Part shown: positions 43,161 through 52,225 of the stretch, piece after piece | How positions within the stretch are numbered: position 1 is the first letter of the stretch | Layout of the letters: every line of letters starts with the position of its first letter | Source of the DNA: Microbacterium pumilum | GTDB lineage: Bacteria > Actinomycetota > Actinomycetes > Actinomycetales > Microbacteriaceae | Assembly: GCF_039530225.1 (NCBI RefSeq) | Contig: NZ_BAAAOH010000001.1 | Location: 620,001-684,000, forward strand | Direction of reading: 5' to 3' | Length of the DNA: 64,000 nt | The notes under the pieces: model-generated | Database searches by the model: none | What the model saw: the letters and a program-made list of their open reading frames with translations, nothing else | What the model was told of the DNA's origin: nothing | Position numbers and translations under genes: made by a program

Positions 43161-43499
43161 TCAGGCGAATTCGTGGATCACCCGGATGTTGCCGTCGACG
43201 GCTGTGGCATTCGCCCCGGTGTTGTGAACCGCGACGAACACACCCGTTCCGAATACCGGCACCGAGATCGCGATCGTGTTGAACCGGCCGAAGTCACCCT
43301 GCCGGGCCGTGGCGTAGCCGTTGTTCGGCGTCGGGCCGAAGTGGACGCGCCAGTGCACGTCCGGCTGCTGTGAGGTGATCGAGAACATCAGCTCGACGGT
43401 GCGGGCGTCAGCGACGTCGAAGACGGCGCTGCTGATGCGCGCACCCGCGGCAAGCGGTGTCTGGATCGGGATGAGGATGTCGTATGTCGTGGCGATCAT
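43161..43499 (-). CDS. Hypothetical beta-rich protein
   Basis: 112-aa soluble protein with alternating strand-like segments (TYDILIPIQTPL, TVELMFSITSQQPDVHWRVHFG, NTIAISVPVFGTGVFVAVHNTG) and no signal peptide or membrane segment. ATG at 43499 is preceded by GGAGAG. It may be a small jelly-roll or bacterial Ig-like fold; no family was recognised and its neighbours give no hint. Confidence 0.65.
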   Translation of the reverse strand: MIATTYDILIPIQTPLAAGARISSAVFDVADARTVELMFSITSQQPDVHWRVHFGPTPNNGYATARQGDFGRFNTIAISVPVFGTGVFVAVHNTGANATAVDGNIRVIHEFA

Positions 43500-43702
43500 G
43501 ATGCTCTCCAGTCGTCTGTGCGGAACTCCCCCGTATTGGAGGAGCAGGTCCGCACGCGCCGTGATACCCGGGGAGCGGCGGATTTCCCGGGCTGATCTCG
43601 GACGCTCCGCGACCCGGGGTTCGGATAAGAACCCTGACTTCGGCAGACTGGAACCGACCAGACACACGCGGCCGCGACGCCCGGAAGCAAAGGATCACTC
43701 GA

Positions 43703-44746
43703 TTGACCGTACGTATTGTGCATGTCGGCCTCGGGGGGTGGGGCGGCAACTGGGCCAGCACCGTCATCCCCACCGTCCCCGAGGTCGAGGTCGTCGCGAT
43801 CGTCGACCCACACACTCCCACTCTCAAGTCCGTCGCGTCGGAGATCGGGGTCTCCGCCGAACTGTCGTTCGGCTCGTTGAGCGACGCCTTGGCGGCGGTC
43901 GAGGCCGAGGCCGTCGTCATCACGTCACCGGTTGCGACCCACGTGCCCTTGGCGTTGGAGGCGCTCGAAGCGGGGAAGCACGTGCTCGTCGAGAAGCCGC
44001 TCGCGAACACCGTGGAAGAGGCGCAGCGCGCCGCCTCGCGTGCGGAAGAACTCGGGCTGATCCTCCAGGTCAGTCAGAACTACCGCAACTACCCCGCCCC
44101 CCATGCGGTGCGCAGACTCCTGAAGGACGGTGCGCTCGGCGAGCTGGCCGCGATCAACATCGACTTCCGCAAGTGGGACAACGACGCGCCCAAGAAGACG
44201 CACCGGCACTACGCGTTCCCGCATCCGATGATCAACGACATGGCCATCCACCACTTCGACCTGCTCCGGATGATCACCGGGCACGAGGCGGTGAACGTGT
44301 TCGCAAAGGTGGGCGACCCCTCCTTCAGCAAGTACGACGAAGAAGCCTCCGCCGTCATCACGATCGAGATGGAAGACGGGCTCGTCATCAGCTATCGCGG
44401 CAGCTGGCTGAGCCGGGGACCCGAGACGGCGTGGGCGGGCGACTGGAGCATCCAGGGCGAAAAGGGCGAACTCTTCTTCACTTCGCGCGGTGGTGGCGAG
44501 AAGGAGGATGCTTCAGGGGATGTGGTGACCCTCCGGCGTCCTGGGAAGCGCAAGGCGAAGAGACTGGCGCTGGAGGACACCGCGTTGCACGACCGCGCTG
44601 CCGGCCTGGAGATCTTCGCGCGGGCGGTCACCGGCGGCCCGGCACCGGAGAGCACCGCCCGTGAGAACCTGGGCAGCCTGGCCCTCATGGAAGCGGCTGC
44701 ACGCTCGGCCAGCTCGGGGCGGGTAGAACCAGTCCAGCGTCCGTGA
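43703..44746 (+). CDS. Gfo/Idh/MocA-family NAD(P)-dependent oxidoreductase
   Basis: 347 aa: Rossmann N-terminus (IVHVGLGGWGGNWASTV), the GKHVLVEKPLANTVEEA motif with the conserved Lys of the EKP triad, and PHPMINDMAIHHFDLLRMITG (catalytic Asp/His segment). Members act on sugars, inositols or related cyclic polyols. TTG at 43703 is the start, with AAAGGA upstream. No sugar transporter is adjacent, so the substrate is open. Confidence 0.88.
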   Translation: MTVRIVHVGLGGWGGNWASTVIPTVPEVEVVAIVDPHTPTLKSVASEIGVSAELSFGSLSDALAAVEAEAVVITSPVATHVPLALEALEAGKHVLVEKPLANTVEEAQRAASRAEELGLILQVSQNYRNYPAPHAVRRLLKDGALGELAAINIDFRKWDNDAPKKTHRHYAFPHPMINDMAIHHFDLLRMITGHEAVNVFAKVGDPSFSKYDEEASAVITIEMEDGLVISYRGSWLSRGPETAWAGDWSIQGEKGELFFTSRGGGEKEDASGDVVTLRRPGKRKAKRLALEDTALHDRAAGLEIFARAVTGGPAPESTARENLGSLALMEAAARSASSGRVEPVQRP

Positions 44747-44796
44747 GCGAGCAATGGCGCGGGGCGTGGAGAAAGGCATCGCGCTAGGGTCACATG

Positions 44797-45618
44797 ATGT
44801 TCACGGACTCAGATCTGCAGAGTCTCGCGAGAGAGCTGGCTTCGGTACCCGGCGTGGCAGGCGTCGCTCTCGGCGGCAGCAGGGCGCGCGGCACTCACCG
44901 GCCCGACTCGGACGTCGACCTCGGGGTCTATGTGCGGCCCGATCTCGACCGAGCGGAACTCTCGGCGGTGGCGACACGGTGGTCGGACGCCGAGACGGTG
45001 ATCGGCGAGGCCGGAAGCTGGGGGCTGTGGGTCGACAGCGGCGCCTGGCTGAAAGTCGACGGCACCAGCGTCGACCTCATCCTGCGCGACGTGCAGCGCG
45101 TGACCGATCAGTGCCGGCGCGCGGTTCGCGGACAATTCGCGTTCCACCACCAGCCCGGCCATCCCCTCGGATTTCTGGACATCGCCTACGCCGGCGAAGT
45201 CGCCCTCTGCGTTCCCGTCGCCGACTCCTCGGGACTGCTCCGATCGCTGGCGCAATCACTGAGCCCGTACCCCGCGGCGCTCCGACGATCGATACTCCAC
45301 AGTCTGTGGCAGGTGGACTTCCTCCTGGACGGCGCGGGGAAGAGCGTGGACCTGGACGATGTCGGATACGTCACGCTGTGCACCACGCATGCGGTCATGC
45401 TTCTCGCTCACGGATGGCACGCCGCGGCAGGACAGTGGGTCGTCAATGAGAAAGGTCTGATCCCGGCGGTGAGCCGCCTTTCCATCGACACGCACGACTT
45501 CAGCAAGCGCGCGGCAACGCTGCTCGGCGCGATCGGAGCCACCCGCGCTCAGATGCGCCAGTCCATAGACCAGGCACGTCAACTGCCTCGCCCGGACCTC
45601 GAGCGTGACGCCGGCTAG
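44797..45618 (+). CDS. Nucleotidyltransferase-domain protein
   Basis: 273 aa. The N-terminal Pol beta-type site ALGGSRARGTHRPDSDVDLGVY has the GS motif and the D-x-D pair. A later Asp in DGTSVDLILRD can serve as third metal ligand. The helical C-terminus resembles aminoglycoside or antibiotic nucleotidyltransferases. Two ATGs lie in tandem at 44794 and 44797; TAGGGT (44785-44790) is six bases before the second, favouring 44797 as the leaderless start. Confidence 0.85.
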   Translation: MFTDSDLQSLARELASVPGVAGVALGGSRARGTHRPDSDVDLGVYVRPDLDRAELSAVATRWSDAETVIGEAGSWGLWVDSGAWLKVDGTSVDLILRDVQRVTDQCRRAVRGQFAFHHQPGHPLGFLDIAYAGEVALCVPVADSSGLLRSLAQSLSPYPAALRRSILHSLWQVDFLLDGAGKSVDLDDVGYVTLCTTHAVMLLAHGWHAAAGQWVVNEKGLIPAVSRLSIDTHDFSKRAATLLGAIGATRAQMRQSIDQARQLPRPDLERDAG

Positions 45619-45643
45619 GTCCGTCAGCCCGACCTGGTTGCGC

Positions 45644-45874
45644 CTACTCCGGCCTGAGGCTCGCCTGCCACCGACGCTGTTCACGCACGATGAGCACCGC
45701 GAAGATGCCCCAGATGCCGACGTCGTCCACCAGTCCCAACGGGCCGAGGACGAGCTCGGGGATCAAGTCGATCGGAACGACGGTGTAGACCAGAGCGGCG
45801 ACCGCCGCGACCCATGTCGTCGGTGCGACCCGATGCTCTCGGGTCTTGATCGCCTTCAGGAAGCTCCACCACAT
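45644..45874 (-). CDS. DUF1232 (YkvA-type) small membrane protein
   Basis: 76 aa matching DUF1232: TWVAAVAALVYTVVPIDLIPELVLGPLGLVDDVGIWGIFAVLIV, read in parts, with the P-x-D-L-I-P-(D/E) core and a downstream DD. One or two membrane segments. Function unknown. ATG at 45874, 37 bases after the arfB remnant. Confidence 0.8.
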   Translation of the reverse strand: MWWSFLKAIKTREHRVAPTTWVAAVAALVYTVVPIDLIPELVLGPLGLVDDVGIWGIFAVLIVREQRRWQASLRPE

Positions 45875-45911
45875 GGGGTCAGTGTGCGGCAGAAAGCCTG
45901 GAGAAACCTGA

Positions 45912-46341
45912 TCATTCGTAGGGTGATCGCCGCAGCCGCTTGACGTCGGTGCGCCGCTTCTTCGCTTCCAGCCGCCGTTCCTTGGCACCTCGACTCGGCT
46001 TCGTCGGTCGCCGTTGCGGTGCGGGCGCACGCAGTGCATCGGCGACGACGGTGGCCAGTCGAGCGCGCGCCGCATCCCGGTTGCGCAGTTGCGCGCGGTA
46101 TTCGGATGCGGCGATCGTCAGCACGCCGTCGACAAGGCGACCGCCCAGACGCTCGAGAAGCCGCTCTCGCTGGACCGGCGAGAGGACGGCCGAGCCTGCC
46201 GCATCCCTCTACTCGGGAGTCGGCGGTGTTCACGCCCTGCCCGCCCGGGCCGGAAGACCGCGAGAACCGCCACGACAGCTCGGACTCGGGGATCGTGATT
46301 CCCGAGTCGACCCTGAGACCGGGGCGGTGGGCAGCGGGCAT
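45912..46341 (-). pseudogene. arfB: arfB (peptidyl-tRNA hydrolase, ribosome rescue) with a frameshift
   Basis: ArfB hydrolyses peptidyl-tRNA on stalled ribosomes. The GGQ domain is present in one frame (ITIPESELSWRFSRSSGPGGQGVNTADSRVE). The continuation DAAGSAVLSPVQRERLLERL, VDGVLTIAASEYRAQLRNRDAARARL and the basic tail KERRLEAKKRRTDVKRLRR are in another. The join at about 46207 lacks roughly eight bases that would encode the usual LR(W/F) after RVE. Otherwise codon use is normal, so the lesion is recent or a sequence error. Confidence 0.8.
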
Positions 46342-46425
46342 GGATCCATCATCCTCTTCCCCGCACGTCCGCCGACTCAATCGCGGGTCGCCACGAACAC
46401 GAACTCGGGCCCCCGGGGCGACCGT

Positions 46426-47349
46426 CTAGAACACGTACTCCATGAGGTCGGTGCCCAGCGTCCGGAATGCCTCGTGCGCCCGCATCCGGTGCATGATCGA
46501 CAGGTCGTCGAAGCACACGATGAGCGCGTACGACACACCCGCGCGGGGGCCTGCCAGAACACCGGCTTCGACGCGGACGCCGGCATCCCGACCGGTCTTG
46601 TTGACGAAGAGCAGACCGTGCTCGTCGTTCTCGTGCGAGAACGGGTCGAGGCCGGTGGCCGACGCGACGAGCGAAAGGTCGTGGTTGAGGCTCAGCCACT
46701 CCGCGACCTGGGCGCTCACGCCGACCGACACGGCCTGCGAGTTGACGAGCGCGTCGAAGACCTGGGCGAGCTCACGGGCTGATCCGAGCGCGAAGTGGGG
46801 GGCGTCATCCGGCCCCCGCTCGTCACGGAACTGGTCGAGCAGCGCCATGCGCTGGAGGCCCAGATCTTCGATCCGTGCGCGGACTGCCGGCAGGCCGACG
46901 CGGGCGAGGAGTGCGTTCGCCGCCAGTGCGTCTCCCGTCGACGCCGTCAGCACCGCGAGATCCGACAGCGGGAGTGCCGGAGCCTTGAGGTGCTGCCACA
47001 CGCCGGCGACACCGACCGGTTCGACCGACGAGCGCTCGATGATCTCGAGCGGATCCAGGCGACCCGATTCGAAGCCCGCGGCCACTTCGATGAGCAGCGG
47101 CACGATGCCGAGCCCGGCTACGGGCAACGTCACGAAATCGTCTCCCGCCAGCACTGCCGTGCCTCGATCGAGATCCGTGACGCTCACCGAGACCTTCGCA
47201 CCGGCGGCGGCGAGGTCATCGAGCGCCTTCAAGGTCGAGGCGAACGAGCGGCGACCGGCCGCCGCCCGCCTGGGAAGACGTCGGTTGAGGCTTCGTCGCG
47301 ACCCCCGCTGCGACTCTGCTGCCCTGTTGGGCTCTGGGGGCGTGCCCAC
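46426..47349 (-). CDS. Class A beta-lactamase-like protein lacking catalytic residues
   Basis: 307 aa with the fold of class A serine beta-lactamases (SVTDLDRGTAVLAGD, GVAGVWQHLKAPALPLSDLAVL, FVNKTGRDAGVRVEAGVLAGP). At the SxxK position the protein reads LPVAGLGIVPLL, giving Gly79 and Ile82 for Ser and Lys. The SDN loop reads TGDALAAN. Only the KTG triad is kept. There is no signal peptide; the N-terminus is Arg-rich. Hydrolysis is not expected, so a binding or regulatory role is more likely. GTG at 47349 follows GGAAGGA. Confidence 0.75.
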   Translation of the reverse strand: MGTPPEPNRAAESQRGSRRSLNRRLPRRAAAGRRSFASTLKALDDLAAAGAKVSVSVTDLDRGTAVLAGDDFVTLPVAGLGIVPLLIEVAAGFESGRLDPLEIIERSSVEPVGVAGVWQHLKAPALPLSDLAVLTASTGDALAANALLARVGLPAVRARIEDLGLQRMALLDQFRDERGPDDAPHFALGSARELAQVFDALVNSQAVSVGVSAQVAEWLSLNHDLSLVASATGLDPFSHENDEHGLLFVNKTGRDAGVRVEAGVLAGPRAGVSYALIVCFDDLSIMHRMRAHEAFRTLGTDLMEYVF

Positions 47350-47511
47350 GAGCGGGCTTCCTTCCGGTGGATGAGATCGGGTGATGGGTGTGCGCCTGTC
47401 GGCGCGTTGGAACTGCATGTGTTTTTCGTTCTGTTCGGGATCGCTGGAGCTTCGGTGTTCAGTTGTGGTCGACCGGCATCCGGTCGTTCGCGCGTCAGCG
47501 CCGGCTCGCCG

Positions 47512-47529
47512 CGGGCCTTCGGGGGCCCG
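47512..47529 (-). terminator. GC-rich hairpin after the peptidase gene
   Basis: CGGGCC-TTCGGG-GGCCCG forms a 6-bp stem with a 6-base loop four bases beyond the M13 peptidase stop codon on the minus strand. No U-run follows. Possible terminator or processing site. The rest of the 183-base gap before the next gene shows nothing else. Confidence 0.35.
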
Positions 47530-47532
47530 GGC

Positions 47533-49566
47533 TCACCAGATGGTGACGCGCTTGTCGGCGTCGAGCCAGAGGGCGTCGGACTCAGTGACGTCGAAGGCAT
47601 CGTAGAACGCGTCGATGTTGCGGACGATCTGATTGCAGCGGAACTCGTTCGGCGAGTGCGGGTCGATCGTGAGCAGGCGAATGGTCTCGGCATCCCGCCC
47701 CTTCTGCTGCCAGATCTGTCCCCAGCTCAGAAGCAGTCGCTGGATGCCGGTGAACCCGTCGATCACGGGGCCCACGACGGTCTCGCCCTCGGTCTCTGAC
47801 CCTTCGTCGGGCTCGGACGCTTCGACAGGCTCAGCGACCGAGGCCTTCGGATTGAGGTGGAGCGCGTAGGCCTTGAGTGCGATGCCCAGACCGCCGAGGT
47901 CGCCGATGTTCTCGCCGATCGTCAGCGCGCCGTTGACCTTGTGGTCACCCTCGAGTCCGAGGGGCGTGAGCTCGTCGTACTGCGCGATCAGGTTGGACGT
48001 CCGCTCTTCGAAGGCGGTGCGATCGTCATCGGTCCACCAGTCGCGCAGCGATCCGTCGCCGTCGAAGCGGCTGCCCTGATCGTCGAAGCCATGGCCGATC
48101 TCGTGCCCGATCACTGCCCCGATGCCGCCGTAGTTCGCCGCGGCATCCCGCTCAGCATCGAAGAACGGGTACTGCAGGATCGCCGCCGGGAACACGATCT
48201 CGTTCATGAGCGGGTTGTAGTACGCGTTGACGGTCTGCGGCGTCATGTACCACTCGTCGCGATCGATCGGCTGGCCGACCTTGTCGAGCTGGCGATCGTG
48301 CTCGTGGATGTGCGCACGCCGGACGTTGCCGATGAGGTCACCCGCGTCGATCTCGAGGGTCGAGTAGTCCTTCCACTTGACCGGGTAGCCGATCTTCGGC
48401 GTGAACGCGTCGAGTTTGGCGAGGGCGCGCTCGCGGGTCTCGGGGCTCATCCACTCGAGCTCGGCGATGGACTGCCGATAGGCCTCGATGAGGTTGCCGA
48501 CGAGCTCGTCCATTGCGACCTTCGCGCTGGGCGGGAAGTGCCGGTCGACATAGACGCGCCCGATCGCCTCGCCGAGCGCGGCCTCGGTGAGGCCGACGCC
48601 GCGCTTCCAGCGCTCACGGTTGACCGGCACACCGGTCAGCTGCGTGCCGTAGAACGCGAAGTTCTCGGCGACGAACTCGTCGGACAGGAACGCGGCGCTC
48701 GCGTGGACGATGGAGAAGCGCAGCCAAGCCTTCCAGTCCTCCAGCCGCTCCTCGACGAGCAGCGAGCCGAGACCTTCGATGAAGCTCGGCTGGTAGACGT
48801 TCACCTCGGCGAACCCGTCGGGGTGAGTCGGTGCGACGCCCTCGAGCCACGGGGTCAGGTCGATGCCGATGAGGGCGCCGAGCTCATCCCACGACTTCAG
48901 GTTGTAGGTCGCGACGGCGTCACGGCTCTTGACGTTGTCCCAGTGGTGCGTGGCGAGCTCGGTCTCGAGCGCCACGATGCGGTCGGCGGAGGGGCCGGCA
49001 TCCGCCACTTCCGCGAGCTCGAGCATCTTCTGCACGTGCGCGCGGAATGCCGTGCGGGTCGCCTCGAAGTTCTCGAGCCGGTAGTAGCTCTCGTCCGGCA
49101 GCGAAAGTCCGCCCTGGATGAAGAACGGCACGTACCGCTGCGGGTTGCCCGGATCGGGCTCGATGTACAGGTGGACCAGTCCGGCGACGCCGTCACGCTC
49201 GAGTTCGCCGACGGTGCGGAGGAACTCGGGGATGCTCGTCACGGCATCCACTCGGGCGAGCTGCTCGACGAGCGGCGAGCCGCCGAGCGACGCGATGCGC
49301 TCGGTGTCCATGAAGCTCGTGTACAGATCGCCGATCTTGCGGGCCTCGGTGCCCGGCTCGGCCGTCTGCGACTCTTCGATGATCGCGTGGACGTCCTTCT
49401 CCGCCTGCTCGGCGATGAGGTGGAACGAGCCCCACCGCGCCTTGTCGTCGGGGATCGCGGTGCGTTCGATCCACGCGCCGTTGACATAGCGGAACAGGTC
49501 GTCCTGGGGGCGGATCTCAGCACTGAGCTCGTCGAGCGCCAGACCCGATTCGGGGGCATCGGTCAT
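47533..49566 (-). CDS. M13-family zinc metallopeptidase (PepO/neprilysin type)
   Basis: 677 aa, the normal length. IGHEIGHGFDDQGSRFDGDG gives HExxH (His488, Glu489, His492), and GENIGDLGGL supplies the third ligand Glu. The NAYYNPLMNEIVFPAAIL segment and C-terminal W of neprilysins are present. It lacks a signal peptide, as for actinobacterial PepO-like enzymes. An in-frame hairpin repeat adds an acidic linker (EPVEASEPDEGSETEGE, ~576-590) after the ExxxD motif. TATCCT lies six bases before the ATG. Confidence 0.92.
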   Translation of the reverse strand: MTDAPESGLALDELSAEIRPQDDLFRYVNGAWIERTAIPDDKARWGSFHLIAEQAEKDVHAIIEESQTAEPGTEARKIGDLYTSFMDTERIASLGGSPLVEQLARVDAVTSIPEFLRTVGELERDGVAGLVHLYIEPDPGNPQRYVPFFIQGGLSLPDESYYRLENFEATRTAFRAHVQKMLELAEVADAGPSADRIVALETELATHHWDNVKSRDAVATYNLKSWDELGALIGIDLTPWLEGVAPTHPDGFAEVNVYQPSFIEGLGSLLVEERLEDWKAWLRFSIVHASAAFLSDEFVAENFAFYGTQLTGVPVNRERWKRGVGLTEAALGEAIGRVYVDRHFPPSAKVAMDELVGNLIEAYRQSIAELEWMSPETRERALAKLDAFTPKIGYPVKWKDYSTLEIDAGDLIGNVRRAHIHEHDRQLDKVGQPIDRDEWYMTPQTVNAYYNPLMNEIVFPAAILQYPFFDAERDAAANYGGIGAVIGHEIGHGFDDQGSRFDGDGSLRDWWTDDDRTAFEERTSNLIAQYDELTPLGLEGDHKVNGALTIGENIGDLGGLGIALKAYALHLNPKASVAEPVEASEPDEGSETEGETVVGPVIDGFTGIQRLLLSWGQIWQQKGRDAETIRLLTIDPHSPNEFRCNQIVRNIDAFYDAFDVTESDALWLDADKRVTIW
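47797..47840 (-). repeat. Hairpin repeat pair inside the peptidase gene
   Basis: CGCTTCGACAGGCTCAGCG (47818-47836) is a full element with stem CGCT/AGCG. A degenerate copy (GACCCTTCGTCGGGCTCGG) lies directly before it from 47798. Both are in frame and encode an acidic linker. Confidence 0.75.
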
Positions 49567-49621
49567 TGGTCCAGGATATGCTCCCCCGGGCCCGGGATCC
49601 GTCCGTCGCCCCCATCCTCAA

Positions 49622-49683
49622 CGGTTACGGACACGACACGCCGTGATCGGCGAGCGCGCCACGGCGTGTCGCGTCCGTAACCG
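49622..49683. repeat. Palindromic element, copy 1
   Basis: Two 22-base arms (49622-49643 and 49662-49683; CGGTTACGGACACGACACG... and its complement) surround an 18-base spacer, with a single mismatch. It lies in the divergent gap between the M13 peptidase and the MATE gene. A near-identical copy with a different spacer is at 53450-53513. Confidence 0.85.
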
Positions 49684-49712
49684 GGTGGGGGCGGGACTCG
49701 TAGGCTCGGAGC

Positions 49713-51038
49713 GTGACAGGAACCGGGCCGGCGCTGAACCGCGACATCCTGCGCCTCGCGGTCCCGGCGCTCGGCGCACTCATCGCCGAACCGCTGTTCC
49801 TCATCGTCGACTCGGCGCTCGTCGGGCACCTCGGGGTGACCCCGCTCGCCGGTCTCGGCATCGCGTCGGCCGTGCTGCAGACGATCGTCGGCCTGATGGT
49901 CTTCCTGGCATACTCGACGACCCCCGCCGTCGCGCGCCGGTTCGGCGCGGGCAGCTTCTCGAAGGCGGTCTCGGTCGGCATCGACGGGATGTGGCTGGCC
50001 CTGGCCATCGGCGCGGTCCTGGCCCTCGTGGGATACCTCGCCACGCCGTTCCTCGTCGGCCTCTTCGGCGCGACACCCGCCGTCTCGGAGCAGGCGGTGA
50101 CGTATCTCGGGATCTCGATGTGGGGGCTGCCCGCGATGCTGATCGTGTTCGCGGCGACCGGACTCCTGCGCGGGATGCAGGACACGGTCACGCCGCTGTG
50201 GATCGCCGGAATCGGATTCGGCGCCAACGCCCTGCTCAATTGGCTGTTCATCTATGGCCTGGGGTGGGGCATCGCGGGGTCGGCGGCCGGCACCGTCCTC
50301 GCGCAGTGGGGCATGGTCGGCGCGTTCGTCGTGGTGATCGGACGGCTCGCGCGCACGCACTCGGCATCCGTCCGCCCGCACCGGCAGGGCGTGAGCGGAT
50401 CGGCGCGGTCGGGCGGCTGGCTGTTCCTGCGAACGGTATCGCTGCGCATCGCCCTGCTCGCGACCGTGGTGGTCGCCACCGGCCTCGGTACCGAGGAGCT
50501 CGCCGGATGGCAGGTCGCCTTCACGATCTTCTCGACCGCGGCGTTCGCGCTCGACGCGCTCGCCATCGCCGCGCAGGCGCTCATCGGCAAGGGCCTCGGC
50601 GCCGGCGAGGAGGACTTCGTGCGCCGTGTGCTCGGTCGCACCGTGGCGTGGGGGGTGTGGTTCGGCGTCATCGTCGGAGCGGTCATCGGCGCGCTGTCGG
50701 GAGTCATCGGACTGCTCTTCACGGGTGACCCGGCTATCGCCGCGCTCGTCCAGCCCGCGCTCATCGTGCTCGCCGTGGCGCAGCCCGTGTGCGGTGTCGT
50801 GTTCGTGCTCGACGGCGTGCTCATCGGTGCCGGCGACGCCAGATACCTCGCGATCGCCGGAGTGCTCAACTTGATCCCGTTCGTCCCTGCGCTCGTGCTC
50901 GTCGCGGCGCTGCATCCGACCGGCGCGGCAGGACTCGCGTGGCTCGCGGTCTCGTTCTTCGGCGTGTACATGCTCGCTCGCCTGGCCACCCTCGGCTGGC
51001 GGGTGCGGGGCCATACCTGGATGACCGTCGAGGTCTGA
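49713..51038 (+). CDS. MATE-family multidrug exporter (DinF type)
   Basis: 441-aa permease with 12 hydrophobic segments in two similar halves. LIVDSALVGHLGVTPLAGLGIA, ATGLLRGMQDTVTPLWIAGIGFGANALLNWLFIYGL and ALAIAAQALIGKGLGAGEED are MATE signatures. It likely exports toxic organic compounds with Na+ or H+. GTG start; TAGGCT lies six bases upstream (leaderless). Divergent from the peptidase. Confidence 0.9.
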   Translation: MTGTGPALNRDILRLAVPALGALIAEPLFLIVDSALVGHLGVTPLAGLGIASAVLQTIVGLMVFLAYSTTPAVARRFGAGSFSKAVSVGIDGMWLALAIGAVLALVGYLATPFLVGLFGATPAVSEQAVTYLGISMWGLPAMLIVFAATGLLRGMQDTVTPLWIAGIGFGANALLNWLFIYGLGWGIAGSAAGTVLAQWGMVGAFVVVIGRLARTHSASVRPHRQGVSGSARSGGWLFLRTVSLRIALLATVVVATGLGTEELAGWQVAFTIFSTAAFALDALAIAAQALIGKGLGAGEEDFVRRVLGRTVAWGVWFGVIVGAVIGALSGVIGLLFTGDPAIAALVQPALIVLAVAQPVCGVVFVLDGVLIGAGDARYLAIAGVLNLIPFVPALVLVAALHPTGAAGLAWLAVSFFGVYMLARLATLGWRVRGHTWMTVEV

Positions 51039-51163
51039 CCCGTCATCGGTCTGACCCGTCATCGCTCTGCACGGCGGAGTATCACGACGCGCGGTATCAC
51101 GACGTTCCTCGGCGCCTCCTAACCCGCATGGCGCGCACTCGGCGGCGCCGGGAGGAGCGACCC

Positions 51164-52225
51164 GTGTCCGGTTCCGGAACCTTCGCGTTCACCGTCCATC
51201 CCCGCGCACGCCTCGGCGAGGATCTCGCCCGCCTCTGGAAGCCGTTGAGACACCTGCCCGAGGCGTTCTACGACACCGCCCTCCGTCGGCTGCCGCTTCC
51301 GCCGGTGACGATGGCGGCCGTTCGCATCGGCGGAGAATCCGTCGGGCATGTGGTCCTCGTCCCGTTCGGTGCACGGCACCTGCTCGCGGACATCGAGGGC
51401 GGCAGGCGCCGGGTGGGCCTGGCCGTCGACCGGGCGGTCGCCCTCGGCGCGGACGTGGTCGGTCTCGGCGCGCTCACGGCGACGGTCACCGCCGGGGGAG
51501 CCACGCTTCGCGAGCGCACCGACATCGGCGTGACGAACGGCAACGCGTTCACCGCCGCTATCGTCGAGGACCAGATCCGGATGCTGCTCCCCCGCGTGGC
51601 GGAGCGCGCCGGCCGTCCGCACATCGCCGTCGTCGGCGCAAGCGGCAGCGTGGGCACGGCCGTGACGAAGCTGCTGGCTCGGGACCCCGCAGGCACGCGT
51701 CTGACACTCATCGCGCGCACCGCGCCCCGGGTGAATGCGCTTGCAGCATCCGTAGCCGCCGATGTGGAGGTCTCGGTCGCGCACACCATCGACGCGGTCG
51801 TCGACGCCGACCTGGTCGTGCTGCTGACGGCGTCGGCGGATGCGCTGCTCGGCGCCGAGCACGTGGCTCCCGGAGCGGTGGTGATCGACGCGACACAGCC
51901 ACGGAACACGTCACCCCGGCTCGCCGTGGACCGACCGGACGTGCTCGTCGTGGACGGCGGCATCGTCTCGATCCCCAGTCTGAGGATCATGGGCGGCGAC
52001 ATCGGACTGCCCGACGGCCGCTCGTATGCGTGCTTCGCAGAGACCGCGATCCTCGCGCTCACCGGACACACCGGCCATTTCGCGGTGGGCAATCCGACGC
52101 TCGACCAGGTCGACGAGATCCGTGAGCGAGCCTATGCACTCCGCCACTTGGGATTCCATGCTGCTGAGCCCTCGAGCTTCGGCAGACCGGTCTCCCTCGA
52201 GCCCCGGACGGCGGTGATCGCATGA
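51164..52225 (+). CDS. Acyl-ACP-reductase-like NAD(P)H enzyme
   Basis: 353 aa resembling the aldehyde-forming acyl-ACP reductase of cyanobacteria: VGLGALTATVTAGG, GVTNGNAFTAAIV, a Rossmann motif VVGASGSVGTAVTKLLA, VIDATQPRN, VVDGGIVSIPSLRIMGGDIGL and YACFAETAILALTG. Length matches that family (~340). The catalytic Cys candidate is the Cys in ACFAETA. No aldehyde-deformylating oxygenase is nearby. GTG at 51164 is chosen because GGAGGAG lies six bases before it. The flavoprotein gene overlaps its stop (ATGA). Confidence 0.7.
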   Translation: MSGSGTFAFTVHPRARLGEDLARLWKPLRHLPEAFYDTALRRLPLPPVTMAAVRIGGESVGHVVLVPFGARHLLADIEGGRRRVGLAVDRAVALGADVVGLGALTATVTAGGATLRERTDIGVTNGNAFTAAIVEDQIRMLLPRVAERAGRPHIAVVGASGSVGTAVTKLLARDPAGTRLTLIARTAPRVNALAASVAADVEVSVAHTIDAVVDADLVVLLTASADALLGAEHVAPGAVVIDATQPRNTSPRLAVDRPDVLVVDGGIVSIPSLRIMGGDIGLPDGRSYACFAETAILALTGHTGHFAVGNPTLDQVDEIRERAYALRHLGFHAAEPSSFGRPVSLEPRTAVIA

